Positions 1 through 12,125 of a stretch of 64,000 nt of DNA are shown here, one piece after another. Position 1 is the stretch's first letter. Every line of letters begins with the position of its first letter. Under the pieces are notes generated by a model. The model had not been told where the DNA came from and searched no databases. It worked only from the letters and a program-made list of their open reading frames with translations. Position numbers and translations under genes: made by a program. Source of the DNA: Camillea tinctor (Eukaryota > Ascomycota > Sordariomycetes > Xylariales > Xylariaceae); NCBI GenBank assembly GCA_022578605.1, contig MU394087.1:124001-188000 (forward strand), written 5' to 3'.

Positions 1-1235
1 GGCTCATGGTTGCAGTGTAGAAGCTAGGGGGAACTGCCGTAGGAAGTGGCCTGTAAGCAGTGTATTCCTACAACTTATAACCCAGAGCCTCTCATAAACC
101 TGTTTTCGTGATATGACGTCTCAGTCTCAATACGACCAGTAATCCAAAATGCTACTCGATATGCCGTCACTAACCAGATTCAAATCACGATGCGTATCAT
201 ACAGGAGCATCAGTTATGTTATGCATCATTGGGTATTCCAGCCAACCAAATCCTTTCTAAGAGCTGCCATTTGAGGCGTTCCTGGCCTTGACCGGATTAC
301 CCTTTTTATACGCCGCCGTTATTGCTGCCTCTGCTTGGAAGTCTAAAGCCTATCTCCTTTATTCCGAATGCGCCTGTCAAGCGTAATGTACAGTCATGTC
401 GTCACCAACATCCTTATGTCTCAATCATATAGCCACTCACGCATCGTTCTCGCACTTGATCAACTATTTTCCATATGCGTCTATGTTGACCCTGTCGTCA
501 AAGACTTCGTCTTCTCGATAGGTCACCTGGCCCCCAACCAGGTGACCTATCCCGGTTTTCTTCGCTCCCCCGCTGCCGCTCCTATTTTTGTCCTTATGAG
601 TCGATCGTGGTGGTGATTTAATATATATTGGCATGATGCACTGCCCAGTTCACCTCTTTCCTCGTCTCTGTCTCTATCTCCCGCTTTTTGCTGCTGGTGA
701 CTTGAGCTGCATGTAAGCTTTCAATGGACCCCTTTCTATACCCCGCATGATCTCCCTTACCCCTAATCTATATAGATGACTTTCCTAGGGGCGAACCCCG
801 CAGACAAGCCCACCTTTAGCTGACAAGTTTTCATGTGAGGCTCTAGAACAGCTCATGAGTTGTCATGATGGGAGCTGCCGAGGAATCTGTCGTGCGGGGG
901 AGCGCGGATGACCTTGTACATTACTCCTCATCTGTGCCCTTTCGAGATGCCTCTTGATATTGATATTGAAGTAGAAACGACTCCTATTTGTCTAGTCTGT
1001 TCTGAGTGTGGAAACATAGACCCCGATGCACATTCTATTGGTCCAGTACTCAGGGGTAATAGTTAGGTAATAAATGATAGTGCACGAGTCACACGCATAT
1101 ATAAATGATACTCGTACATTCATTGTTACTCTACCTTCTTCTAGGGAACCCCGAGTCACTCGCTTAACATACACAGATTATATACTGTATGTACAAATGG
1201 TTTTCATAGGAGTGGAATACGAGACCCCTTTACGC
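1..1235. other. Intergenic, no gene seen at window start
   Basis: AT-rich sequence with only short chance reading frames and no family similarity that I recognise. It holds one perfect hairpin, listed separately. The last part presumably contains the 3' flank of the lactonase gene, which ends at 1236 on the minus strand. Confidence 0.6.
517..551. repeat. Perfect 14-bp inverted repeat with 7-nt loop
   Basis: The arm GATAGGTCACCTGG (517-530) is followed by a 7-base spacer (CCCCCAA) and then its exact reverse complement (538-551). Such a long perfect stem in otherwise unstructured spacer is unlikely by chance. The role is unknown: a footprint of a small inverted-repeat element, a structured RNA or a protein-binding palindrome are all possible. 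Confidence 0.85.
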
Positions 1236-2870
1236 CTAAGAATCCTCGTAAAATATCGCCGCTGTAATCTCGCCCTCAATATTGGCATGGGCTACGAAAT
1301 CCTTGAGCAGTCCCGTTTTGACATCCCGCTCGATAAGAACCACGCGGCCGTCAGCCTGCAGACCTACTGCTAGTAGGTCTCCAGCGGCGTTAATAGAGAA
1401 TTGTCGAGGCCCTAGCCCCCCAGCGGGGAATTCCTGAAGTTTGGTCAGGCTACCAGTCTCACGATCGATGGAAAAGTTGATCAGAGGGTCTGAGGGGATA
1501 GTGCCATTGCTGGAATCAAAGCTGGGGATGGTCGTTGAGTTCTCCCATCGCGATGATACGATCAGGAAGTTTTGATCGGGCTAGAATGGTAACTTGGTCA
1601 GCAATGCCATCTAAGCAACATCTCGCATGAATGACCATCCTATCACATACAGAAAGTAAGATCTCGGCTGCACCGGTGCCCTCGGGGAGATCTACATCCT
1701 CCCCATGGGTAGGAATGACGAATAATTCAGCGAAGCTTAAGGTCTTATTCTCATTATAAGTAACTTCGTATCCTGTAATCGTATTGGCCAGTTCAGCAAC
1801 TAAGTAGAAGTACGTCTTATCAAGGACAGTCTTGAACACTCCATGTCGCGGACCAGACCCGGGTGCTGCGACTAGTGGCTCAACATCTGTCAAACTAAGA
1901 TCGTCCGGGTTGGCCTGGTAGACACGCACGAGGTCGGCGCCTAAGTCTGGTACCAGCACAAATGCGGCGGCGGGGTCAAGAATAGCATCGTGTGGGTGCG
2001 GAGCCTCTTGTCGGGAAGCATTAGGGCCTGGTTGCTCAAGTGCATATGTTTCATTCTGTACCAGCTCGAGTCCACCGTCGGGTGTCATGCCGACGGCGGT
2101 CACAGTCGACCCCGAGCTAGGTATGCCGTGTCAGCCATATGTTCTTAATACCAGCCTCTATTACACTACGCAGAACCAAGGGTCCACGCTAGGGGAACGC
2201 ATAGGATTCCAACTGATACCGCACACCTCGTGACATATATGAATGGAAATATTGTTTGCGCTTACTATTGAGCTAAGGCTAACCCGTGTCCACCAACACC
2301 ATACTGAGCTATGGCAACCGGTCCCAAGATCACCTCGATTGTTGAGAGATGGGTAAGGGTGCCGTTATCATTAGTAAATAGTGTAGACAAGCCGCCGTCC
2401 TCTTCATTGAGACCCTCGTCTGTGCAAAATAGGAAGGACTTGGAGTAGTCGAGCGTCAGCCATGATGGGCTCTGCCCACACCCAGTCGACGTGGAGATCG
2501 TCTCTAGGGTGGCGGCAGCCGCGTCCCCGTCCTCAGGCAGGGTTAGATTGAGGGTGGTGATGGTACCAGCGTACGAAGCGACGTAAAGGAGGGTAGCCGA
2601 CGACGAACCAACGAGTCCGGCGGACAACAGCCCTGCGGGGGAGATGCCTTTCCACATATTTGGAAGATCTTGTGCAGCAAGCAATCGACCAAACAGAGAT
2701 GTGAAGAGAACGAAGGCAAGAAGGGACATCACCCCTAGGGCGATTCTTAATACAGCGCCGAGACCCTTCTTAGTCCCTACACAACCTCCCATCTCAAACC
2801 GTGTCCTCTCCTCTTTCTCTCCCCGCGGCACCTCGGTGCTTCTCTTGCCCAGCAAGCTAAGTTTCTCCAT
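1236..2870 (-). CDS. Lactonase-fold (6-phosphogluconolactonase-like) seven-bladed propeller protein, membrane anchored
   Basis: Three exons, complement(1236-1580, 1651-2116, 2266-2870), give 471 residues. The introns (149 and 70 bp) have GTAAGC/CTAG and GTATGT/CTAG borders, and the second has a CTGAC branch point. Splicing joins AQY to SGSTVTAVG and EILLS to PDQNFLIVSSRW, restoring the continuous pattern of the fungal lactonase (PF10282) family. The C-terminal blade keeps GPRQFSIN, AVGLQ and GRVVLIERD. Family members act on sugar lactones or muconate-type compounds; the substrate here is unknown. A hydrophobic stretch at about residues 39-62 follows a basic N-tail, suggesting a type II anchor or signal peptide. 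A second Met at residue 27 would give a more ordinary signal sequence and may be the real start. The gene stands alone. Confidence 0.88.
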
Positions 2871-5800
2871 GAGCTACGACCTCTGTCGCGATAATGAGTT
2901 TATCCGGTAGATCCTAGCATGTAGCCCCTGTCCGGTACTGCATGACATTGCAGAGGTATGTCTGGTTGAGTCCCGGACAGCGTCACTTGGCTCGGAAGTG
3001 GTTCCTATCTGCTCCTAGCTCAGGGCCAGGAGAGACATTTAGCTAGAGAATTTTTTCCGCCCTAGCTGATTCTGGGAATATCGTCTCTCTGGTATCCTGC
3101 AGGGGCATGACTCTGAAGTTGCAATAACCACCGAGACTGGGGAAGAGAGAGAGAGAGGCCTGGCCCCCCCTTCTCGGTAGGAAGTCCAGTGCGCTTTGCT
3201 GGCAAGGAAGGCAGCGTTGCAGTGCGGAGAAGATGGTGGAGTAGACACGGGAACTTTATTGACTTAAACTGATTTCGACGATATTTGGTAGACGCTAAAC
3301 AGGGGGTCGATTTCTAAAAGTTGGGGTTGACCGAACACTCTTCCTTGATGTTGTTCGGGGCAGACTCCACGTCCTCGTCCTTCTTCAGCTTGGAGCAGAA
3401 GCGAGGTTGAAGATTTTAGTAAGTGAATTGTTATTTTAATTAAGCATACTCCAGAATTTGTTGAGCTAGTGTAAGACTTGCTGTAACATGTGAACAACCT
3501 GGTTTGACCCTTCCCCTCGACAGTTGACTCGCATGGGATAGATATAGTACAGTACCTAGCATGTATACCTACACATACCAGACATATGGGTATGGAACTA
3601 TAACATACGACTAACCTAGTCTCTTATTTGGGGAATTTACGTTTCGAATGTCAAAACAACACACCTACAAGTCTTGCCAAGCATGTTATTTCCGCTGCAA
3701 CTACTACCTCGTCAGCTATTGAACGCTGCTATTAAGATGGTTTTGTTTTGGTCACTCAAGGGTTCTGAACCCGGACGCGCCGCTAAGTCCGGTTTACGGC
3801 AAGGAGCCTGGATACTGACGAGGTGCTGCTCCTCGAGCCTCCTCCATGCGTAGTCTGGTGACCACGGAGATCCAAAAACGGGAGAAGAATGCTGCAGTGG
3901 ACAGGATCGTCAAGCACTTATCACACTTCGTAAGTGGGTTCAGATTGGTCGTTGCAGTATATGATGTATCATTATACGCACCACGTACGCTGGGACCTAA
4001 TGCGGGATCTAAGCATCATGTAGCGTAGTTCTTCGAAGCTTTTTTTCTTAAGGCTGAGATTTTTTTTAGAGACCTAAGACTGTAGGAGAGGCTGCCACAG
4101 AGAAAAAAAAAGAAAAAAAAACAATTCACCCCATTGTCGTAGTTACGACGTTGACATGGTAGTACGATTCGAGCACATGCACATTTTCAGCGCTGTTTTC
4201 GCTCGACCTGGTAAGCGATGCTCGAAAACGGTTATAGTCAAGTTGTTGGTGGGACCTAATGGGTCGACATCTTGCAGTGCACGGTTGCAATGTGAATCAT
4301 GTAGGTTTCCTCGATGCTCACTAGAGAGCTTGCATCCTGCATGTCACGACGCTTCAGTAGCCATGCTACGTCAAACCTTTTATTCTCCGCTATTTACTTA
4401 GAGGGAAGATATCAGCGTCCTATACTGATATAACGTACGTGTTACAGACCGGTCAACTCACCTCAAGTGCTATGCTGCTCCTGAATCGGGCCAAGGCGAT
4501 GGCTTTTATTCAGTTATATCACGCAACCGATGGCCTCATTTTCACTCGAGACTACAAACGAGGACTTATCACCAAAAAAACTGCGTACCTCGCATTGATA
4601 CCGGGTCAAACTATGGTGATATATACGAGAATACTTTAAATACTATTTTCCAAGGCATCCCAACCGCCGGTGGCTCACTAAGTAGAGTGAAGTTTGTGTA
4701 CGAGGTCGCACTAAGGCTGTCGAGAAACTTCGAACGCCTAACGGTAATACCTTCGCCGCCGTCATACAGTATAGATGATGGGCAGCCCTTTGCACTAACT
4801 AGTCTAGCTGCAGCGGGTTGACGCGTGCCGTGATAGGGTGTCTTTAACCGTATCTCTGAAATTCGCTGTTCCTACCCTTCGGGATCTTGCTTGTCGAGTT
4901 TGCCCCCTTAATATGCACTCCGATTCAGGAACATACCAGTCCAGAGATCACGAATGCGGATCCCGTAATATCAATCCCCGAATACCCAAATTGAGAATGG
5001 AACCTTGCCTCGTGGTAAAATATAAAGGTGAATGGCATCATACAAGAGCCTCACTATAGTGGCCATATAGTCTGCCATTGTGATGATCGCCTCTTTTTGA
5101 TCTGTGATTGGGTTGTTCCGCTGCACCGCAACAGTATCATGTAGTATGTCATCGAAGAAGATCGCCAATTTTGACTCGTAGTTGAGAGCACAGACTAACG
5201 TGTCTATAAAATGTAATGTAAGTTGTATAGAAGTTACGTCGTCAAGCATAACATAGGAGTAGACACTCCTACCGTAACAGTGACGAATGTCCCTTGGTAT
5301 GATAGTGCTGACGTGTCTTCATCTCAGTTTGAGTTAGATGGCATGTTTTCTAGAAGCCAAACCTAGGTATGCTGTTACCGGTCGGGGATTTTGGGTATGT
5401 GCTGAAGTTGGCTGCATGTTATATATCTGCTTCATAGATTTGCTGCCATATCCTAGCCCATAATGGTAATAGGGGATAGTTTTAAGCATATGAACTCGAT
5501 GTGAGGTCCTCCCAAACTTGACCATAAGTGAAATAAGTATAACAGGGCTATAACTCATGTTAACGGCGTGATTAACCAATGTCGCACGCTTTAAGGTCTA
5601 GGGATACCTTACTGAAGAGGTTGGAATATTGTTCCGTCTTACTCACGGCACCAACATAACAAGCTTCTCTGATATGACTAGTATCGAAACAAAACAATGG
5701 TACGTTGTTAATAAATCGATTTCGTAGATGTTAGAAATATAATATAGTTTTTAAGTCCCGGAATAAGATATTACTAATTTTAGCCTCGATATCATCATAT

Positions 5801-6198
5801 TATATGAGACATATGTTGTTGAAAAATACATTAACGTTGGCTCGCGTTACCCCCTTTTTTGTCTTTTTGATTTCGCATGGGTATACATTCGACACCATTC
5901 AACTCCCTTTGTGTTCCGGATTTACCCCTATAGAGAATTCATATTCCCCTACGAACTCTTGTTCAAGTGTAGCCCTAAACGCGCCGGAAAGAAGACATAC
6001 AAGTAAAGTGAATGTTGAAAAAGGACCCGCTGGCAGTTGATATAATTTTCTCTCTTAAGAATGAGACGTAGATTCGTGATGTTTCCGGTTTAAAGAGTGT
6101 TTCCTAGGTTACGGTGTTAAGAATAGTAAGTCGTGGTGTAGTTCTCTCGGTAGTATGTAGATGTATGATAGCGCCTAAAGCATTGCGCTATCAAGACA
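2871..6198. other. Intergenic, gene-free AT-rich stretch
   Basis: About 3.3 kb in which every frame is interrupted frequently and no domain motif is visible. The longest frames (under 95 codons) lack coding character. A GAGA-rich patch lies near 3145-3157 and A-rich tracts near 4101-4120. It may hold a decayed transposon, but I could not identify any recognisable end or coding remnant. Confidence 0.5.
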
Positions 6199-7410
6199 TC
6201 AACTAGTTCCTTCTGTGCTTCTCCTGAAGAACAACCTTCTGATTCCGCTACTCGACTTCGAAGGGGTCTTAGGCCTCGCGTAGCTTTCTGCGGTCATCTT
6301 CCCAGCGACTTGAATGGGATGCGGAGGCAGCGGAACAACGGGAAAGTCCTTCTCGGGCAGAGGAGGAGGCAGAGGCTGAGGTGAGGTCTTTGCTCTCCTG
6401 CGATTTGGCTTCGCGACAGGCGCTCGCGGTTCTGCGAGACCCGCGAGCTCGGGGATCCGAAACTCGAAGCCGTTCTCGAACACCGACCTCCCCGTCGACT
6501 GTGTCGAGTGCGACTGCCGGTGCCGTCGCGGATCCTGACTCCTGGCGCTGCTGCTGGCTTCATACTCTTCTTCCTCTTCCTCCTCTACGCATGATATTGA
6601 GGTCGGTTCCGGGTCCCGTTCTTCGTCGCCACAGACAACGACGTACCACCGAATGCTCTCGCCCCTTTGTAGCTCGTCGCGAAGCTTTTCCAACCACCCT
6701 GCCTTCTTGTTACCCGTGGCGCTAATCCTGCGCCCGGTTTCGTCGCTTGCGCCGCCCATGGCTTTATTCTGTTCGGCCTTCATCTGGGTCTCGTAGCGGT
6801 TCATTTCCTCCACAACCGAAACAGATGTATCTATGCGCACGGCGTAGTCGGCCACGTAGGCCCAGGGGCCACTGACCCTCGACTCATCGTGGGGGTCGTA
6901 CTCCTCAAGAAGCTGCACCGCCGACACGGTATTGAAATACCCATCTTCATCGCCTTCGAGTATTGGCGGGGATATTAGCGGAGGGGGCGGGAGTGGTGGC
7001 AACGGAGGCAGCGCATCGTCACGCGCGCTCGTCTTCGGCCGCCGGAGGGACGATATGCTGCGCTTGCGGGAAGCGCTCGTGCCCCCCGTCTTCCTGTCCT
7101 TCCCATTCACATCTACTCGTTCTTCGGACCCGCGATTATCTGTCGAGTTGGCGCGCGAGCGGTTATAGGAGTCCTTTGAAAGAGTGTGTCTGTGGTTTTC
7201 GCCCTGGCGCGGTGGGCTCTTGCTTTGGGATTGTGGTAATGCTCTCGTCGGCAGGAAGTCGAACACCTCATACAGATTCTCTATCAAGGCGGCCGAACAC
7301 TGCGGTGCCATGACCCAATCGGGCGCCGCATCTTCGATATCTTGGATGAGTATGAAATAGCGTATACTCCGCCGGTGCCAGCGGAAGCCGTGGCAGAGGT
7401 AGGTAGGCAT
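6199..7410 (-). CDS. Conserved fungal proline-rich protein, 'developmental regulator'-like N-terminus
   Basis: Single exon, 403 residues from the ATG at 7410; the frame is open further upstream but only through a TTG. The first 60 residues (MPTYLCHGFRWHRR, then FILIQDIEDAAPDWVMAP and YEVFDFLP) match my memory of a Pezizomycotina-restricted family in which this block is the conserved part. It is followed by a serine- and proline-rich linker with a polyproline run (PPLPPLPPPP, about residue 135). A second ordered block (VSGPWAYVADYAVRID, later GWLEKLRDELQRGESIRWYVVVCGDEERD, at about residues 178-270) carries an acidic tract after it. The tail is basic and proline-rich, ending in a GIRRLFFRR motif. 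No catalytic motif or membrane segment is visible. Function unknown; a scaffold or signalling role is only a guess. Confidence 0.75.
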   Translation of the reverse strand: MPTYLCHGFRWHRRSIRYFILIQDIEDAAPDWVMAPQCSAALIENLYEVFDFLPTRALPQSQSKSPPRQGENHRHTLSKDSYNRSRANSTDNRGSEERVDVNGKDRKTGGTSASRKRSISSLRRPKTSARDDALPPLPPLPPPPLISPPILEGDEDGYFNTVSAVQLLEEYDPHDESRVSGPWAYVADYAVRIDTSVSVVEEMNRYETQMKAEQNKAMGGASDETGRRISATGNKKAGWLEKLRDELQRGESIRWYVVVCGDEERDPEPTSISCVEEEEEEEYEASSSARSQDPRRHRQSHSTQSTGRSVFENGFEFRIPELAGLAEPRAPVAKPNRRRAKTSPQPLPPPLPEKDFPVVPLPPHPIQVAGKMTAESYARPKTPSKSSSGIRRLFFRRSTEGTS

Positions 7411-8592
7411 TACGTAGGAAGCTGATATCGCGCTGATTCGGACCGTACCGACGCCGTGCAATCAAGGGTAGCTCTGCTTACCCTGGAGAGGAGGATTGTG
7501 GGGCAAAGAACAGTTTCAAGTAGATGATAGTCAGTTGGTCTGGACATACATCTTCTATTCCAAATACTTAAGGCAGGCTGGAGGTTTGGTTGCAAAGGCG
7601 GTTGGTAGTATATAACACGGGCAAGCAGGCAACGAGTAGGAGCTCTAAGGTGGATTTCAAAGGGAGCCCGAAGGATGTGACGAAGCATGCAAGAGCTAGG
7701 TTGTGCTCAGTTCCATCAAAACGTGCAGCGTCGCAAAGCTTAGTCGCAGTTATAAAACAAGTCTGTGAGCATGTAGAAAACTCCTGTATTCAAAAGGACA
7801 CATCATTGAGTTCGACTTTTAGGCAAACGAGTTCATCTCTGAGTAAGAAGTGAGGTTCAAAGCCCCATCATGAAGCTGAGCTGAGATGAGATCTAGTTAA
7901 AGGGTATTATATGTTGTACTTGATAAGTGGCGAAGGTATGAATTTTCCTTGGCAGTAAATCCATTTACAATTCTGGAAGCTACTTAACCATGGTCGAACG
8001 TCAACACATTCAATATTTTCTGCACAAATCTCGATCGACTTTGGAAAGGAGGCGAGGGTGGTGCTCCTTTCCTTTCCCATTGATGGGACCTTGGGATCCT
8101 CTATAGAATATTGAGACCCAAATTATCACAATATCCTCAAGATTGTCTTCCCGAGCACATTCCTAAGCTCTGTAAAACAGTCTGTATTAGGCAGTTTCTT
8201 TTTAGCGCTTTTAGCTCACTCTTGTTCGAATTAGCAGATCTGGATCGTTCGATGATCCTAAACGCGGAACTGATCCGGTTGCTCCCTGTTGGTCAGTGCC
8301 TGGCGATCACACCAAAACTTGCCTAGACAACACTGATTACTATGTACTAACCTAGATCAGGTCATTATACTACAGTCACTTGGAGATTCTAACATATATT
8401 TTATTGCCATTTCGGAGGTTATGTACTTCTATTCATGACGGGTCGCCGTTTTCTTTGGGCAGGCCTCTTATATAAAAGAGAACTCCAGGTACACCGAGAT
8501 TTAATAATCAATATATATATGCAGACTCTAAGCTAGGTATAATATCAGCAACTTATGAACAAGAAGAAAAGATCCCTGATGCCCATGCAACT
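7411..8592. other. Intergenic between two minus-strand genes
   Basis: No supported gene. It contains the 5' flank of the proline-rich gene and the 3' flank of the P450. Short frames here (87 codons or fewer) show no recognisable similarity. Sequence near 8510-8520 is a short AT dinucleotide run. Confidence 0.5.
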
Positions 8593-10463
8593 TCAAGCCG
8601 GCCCAATCCTCACCTCGAGCCCGCACGGCTGGAGCGTGAAGCTCGGGTTCTCTAGGACGTAGTCCTTCTCGACGGCGAGGAAGCGGAAGTTGCGCACGAG
8701 CTCGACGAGGAAGATCTTCATCTCCTCGTAGGCGAACGCGCGGCCGGCGCAGATGCGCGTGCCGTTGGAGAAGATGTTGAACGAGTAGGGGTTGAGCGCG
8801 TCGCCCGCCAGCCGGTCCCAGCGGTCCGGGTCGAACGCCTCCGCGTCGTCGCCCCAGATCCGCGGGTTCAGCGACGTCACGTGCGGGATGATGTCGAAGA
8901 GCGAGCCCTTGGGCACCGGCACCCCGTCGATGATCACGTCGGTGTCGGCTTGCCGGTGGGTGGTCGTGGCTGGTGCGAGAAAGAGGGTGGTTAGCACTGG
9001 AACGGGAGGGAGATAGGATGGCTTCTTACCTGGTGCGTAGATCCGGAGCGTTTCCCGCAGGAAATTGTTCAGGTATGGTAAAGCATCGATCTCGGCAAAG
9101 GTAGGGTCGGGGTTTTGTGCAGTGAGTTGATTGATATCTTTTCTAAGCCGGTTCTGAACGTCTGGCTTGGTCGCCATTAGGTATATACACCACGCCATAG
9201 CATTCGCTGATGTTTCGTGGCCCGCGGCCATGAATTGGAGAAGCTGGTTTCCATCACTACGTCAATATCATGGTATTATCTCTTGCGCGAAATTAAATCC
9301 ATAGCTAAGGGGCACTAGATGCAGAACCTGGTGCTGTGGATAGTAAAAATAGGGGTTTCAGGGTAGGACTTACATGACCAACGATATCATTCTCGGAGAT
9401 GCCATCAGCAGCACCTCCTACCCGATCCTCCTCTACAATCATCGTCAACAAGTCACGCGACGCACTCGACGCACTCTTCCTCTTCTCATCCCGGACCTCG
9501 CGATACCGATCGCGCACAATCTTAGTCAACATGCTGCGCAGCCAGCTGGTTGCGTATAGGAAATCGCGGTTGGCCTGCAGCGGGATCCACCGGGTTGGCA
9601 CGAAGCCGTTCGCGAACAGCAGGACCTTTCCCAGGTTCCCTGGCGAGAAGATGACGCTATACGCTTTGTGGAAAGTGTACTTGTCGGGCTCGTCGTGGTC
9701 CGAGGTCAGCAGGCACAGGTCCTGTCCCAAGCTAGTAATTCCCATGATGTCCAGTGTCGCCCTGGCGAGCAGCTCCGTGCAGTGTATGACGCCGGTACCG
9801 TCCTTGCCCGCGGCAATGGCGCGGCTGAACAAGCGGCCGAGCTCCTTCGCCTTGCGCTGGAAGATGGGCTCGAGCTTCCGGACGTTGCTGGTCGAGACAT
9901 AAGGATTCAACATCTTGCGGTGGGCGCGGTGCTCCGCGAACTCCATCGTGATAATGCCGTGACCGGTAATCTGTCCTGTCATGCGTCGCCAGAGGTCTGT
10001 TTTCTTGAACGAGTAACAGTGGGTGTGCAGTACGTCTTGGTGCGCAGCGACGCTGTTGCAGAGGAGCACTTCGGTGTTGGCGAACGTCCGGAACCGGATC
10101 AGGGGCGCATCCGGGAACTCCTTCATCCATTTGACGTAACTAGCCGTGGGGGTCTCGTCTTTCATCATGTTGAGGGCCTGGCCGAAGAAGAAGTGGTTAT
10201 CCTAAGAGCATAAGCCCGTTTGTAAGTAATTATCCTATTACCTAGATACGTAATGGACATACCTTTGGTCCCGGGAGATGACGAAGAGGAGAGAAGTATC
10301 TGTGGTAGAGAAATATGCGATATACTTTGGTTGCCGCATATTCGATTAAGAAAACGAAGCATATTATTTGAAAAATGCTGTAACTTGCTATATAGGAACT
10401 TTCTGTCTTCTGAATCGCCACAGCCTGGATCAAGGCCAGACCAGCACATGTAATTAGATCCAT
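8593..10463 (-). CDS. Cytochrome P450 monooxygenase
   Basis: Four exons, complement(8593-8969, 9030-9243, 9374-10201, 10263-10463), give 539 residues. The N-terminus has a hydrophobic anchor (about residues 25-45) and the hinge HLPGPK, so it is probably an ER-bound class II P450. The I-helix reads AAGHETSAN, the K-helix ExxR is ETLR, the PERF region is FDPDRW and the heme loop is FSNGTRICAG with the proximal Cys. Introns are 61, 130 and 60 bp. The 60-bp intron (8970-9029) is a multiple of three with no stop, so an uninterrupted frame reads through it and would insert 20 foreign residues between the K-helix and the PERF region. Borders GTAAG/CCAG and a GCTAAC branch point support removal. Substrate unknown, no biosynthetic neighbours; reductase partner not in the window. 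Confidence 0.9.
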
Positions 10464-12125
10464 AGCATTGGTCTTTTTTTCTTTCCTCTTTTATTTGAAG
10501 AGAGAAAAAAAGAGAAGAACAAGAAAAGAAAACACAATTGAAGATGTTATCGAGTTTACGTTTCGAGGAGCATGCAAGTGAACAAGCCATGAAATAAATA
10601 GTCCATTTTATTTCACAGACAGCAATTGAATTCAATATGGGCAGACCAACATAACGAGACATTGACCAGATAACAACATCATTAATGCAGTTATAGCTCC
10701 TTGCGTTTTATACTAGCGCTGGAACCCTGCATGGGTTTTATTGTTGGAGACAAGATGCCACTGTGAACATGTATTTAGTATCCAATCATACTCCTCAATT
10801 CCCTCCCTTAACCCAGAGATCCGGAAACACAAGACTGTAGTGGGAGGTATTCTGCATACCTCTATCGTTGAGTGCGCTGGGGAGAGAAGTTGAGCTACGA
10901 GTCTCTCACCGAGTTGTCTTTCTCATAGACTCAGGGGAAAGAGGCTCGAGGGTTGCGTATAGTGCGTATAATGCGTACAATGCGTATATTTCTGAGAAGA
11001 ACCATATATGGCCGCTCTAGAGTCCCACAAGGGAAGCTAGATTTGGATCTTCATGTGCTGGCTAAGAGGGTTTGGGGGTTGTTATTCGGCATGCTGACAG
11101 ATGCATGAGCCCATAGCTCCCGTCGGCCACGGAGATAACAGCGCAAACAGATAGATAAGAGTCTGTAAAGAGTATAAAATGTGATGTATGACTTATAATA
11201 TTTATATATATTGAAAGTTGAAACCAAACAGGGAGGACCTTGCACGACTCTCGTGCAAGCGAACGACTATGTTTGCGATCTTCTGCAATAATTAACCTAA
11301 CTAGACAGCTAGGTTAGAATGATCTCGCGCACAAAATGCTCCCGGGCTGAACTAAGGTATTGTACATAACCAACCTATAGCAAAGGATTCATTACAACGC
11401 TTACATATTATGCAAATGTTCCTAACTTTTGGGATTATACGAATTCGGCACCGCAACGTGCAAGAGCCATTTTCTGTCAATGTGCCTAGGTAGGCAAGTA
11501 TGGTATCGGACATCTTGAGTTTACAACCGGAGAATCTCATGCTGGGGTCATCACCCTGCATTGGTCCCAACTCCTCCTCATTTATAGTTGTACACAAGGT
11601 CTGTGGAACCTCGGCAGTAACAATTTCTGCTTCATCTACTTGATGCATTTTAGTTGGTATAAATGGATGTTGAGGTGGATATCCTAGCTGCGGCTCAAAT
11701 TGTGAGTATGTGTAAGCCGGCGAGGGATAAGTAAGCCCGATGTTGCAAACAGCCCGGTGAAGAGGGTTGGGTTAGGTTACTATACACCTTTTTATTCTCA
11801 CTTACATCGTTGCACTAAATTCACATGGTTACATTGCGCCTTAAGCACATATATGTATAGTTTCATCTATAAACATGGGCCACTCAGTGTGTCAGTATGT
11901 AATCAGTCGATTTTGGATAGGTTATAATGGGTTGCTATTCGACACTATATTACATTGAATGGTCGATCGTGAGATCGTAAACTCTATCTCTGTCTAGAAA
12001 CAATGCAGGCCTTTGAGGCAAACGTGTCTATCAAAAACAATGGACATAGGAAATAGCGTACAAAGGAAATGTTAAGGGAGGAGTCTCCGTTAATACAAAG
12101 GAAAAGAATCATGAAGATGCATTGC
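10464..12125. other. Intergenic; possible exon fragment near 11352-11755 (minus)
   Basis: No confident gene. On the minus strand, a frame from about 11755 down to the stop at 11352 reads a proline/tyrosine-rich stretch (PSPAYTYSQFEPQLGYPPQHPF) and then an acidic part beginning at the ATG at 11648. It has some coding character, but I find no convincing splice partner. It could be a last exon of the RING gene upstream, because that gene ends at a possible GTAAGC donor. A 9-bp tandem repeat lies near 10954. Confidence 0.3.
10954..10989. repeat. Four tandem copies of a 9-bp unit (TGCGTATAA type)
   Basis: Units begin at 10954, 10963, 10972 and 10981. All share TGCGTA and differ only in the last three bases. 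It lies about 490 bp upstream of the P450 start codon on the minus strand. It may be simple replication slippage or an array of binding sites. Confidence 0.75.

Noticed and set aside
1516..2103. Apparent frameshift or premature stop in the lactonase gene
   Set aside because: Two ordinary introns (2117-2265 and 1581-1650) restore the full family pattern, so the gene is intact.
7411..7461. Upstream extension of the proline-rich protein
   Set aside because: The extra codons begin at TTG, not ATG, and the conserved family start MPTYL is at 7410.
9399..10213. Two plus-strand frames of 167 and 181 codons
   Set aside because: Antisense to P450 exon 9374-10201, which has clear P450 motifs.
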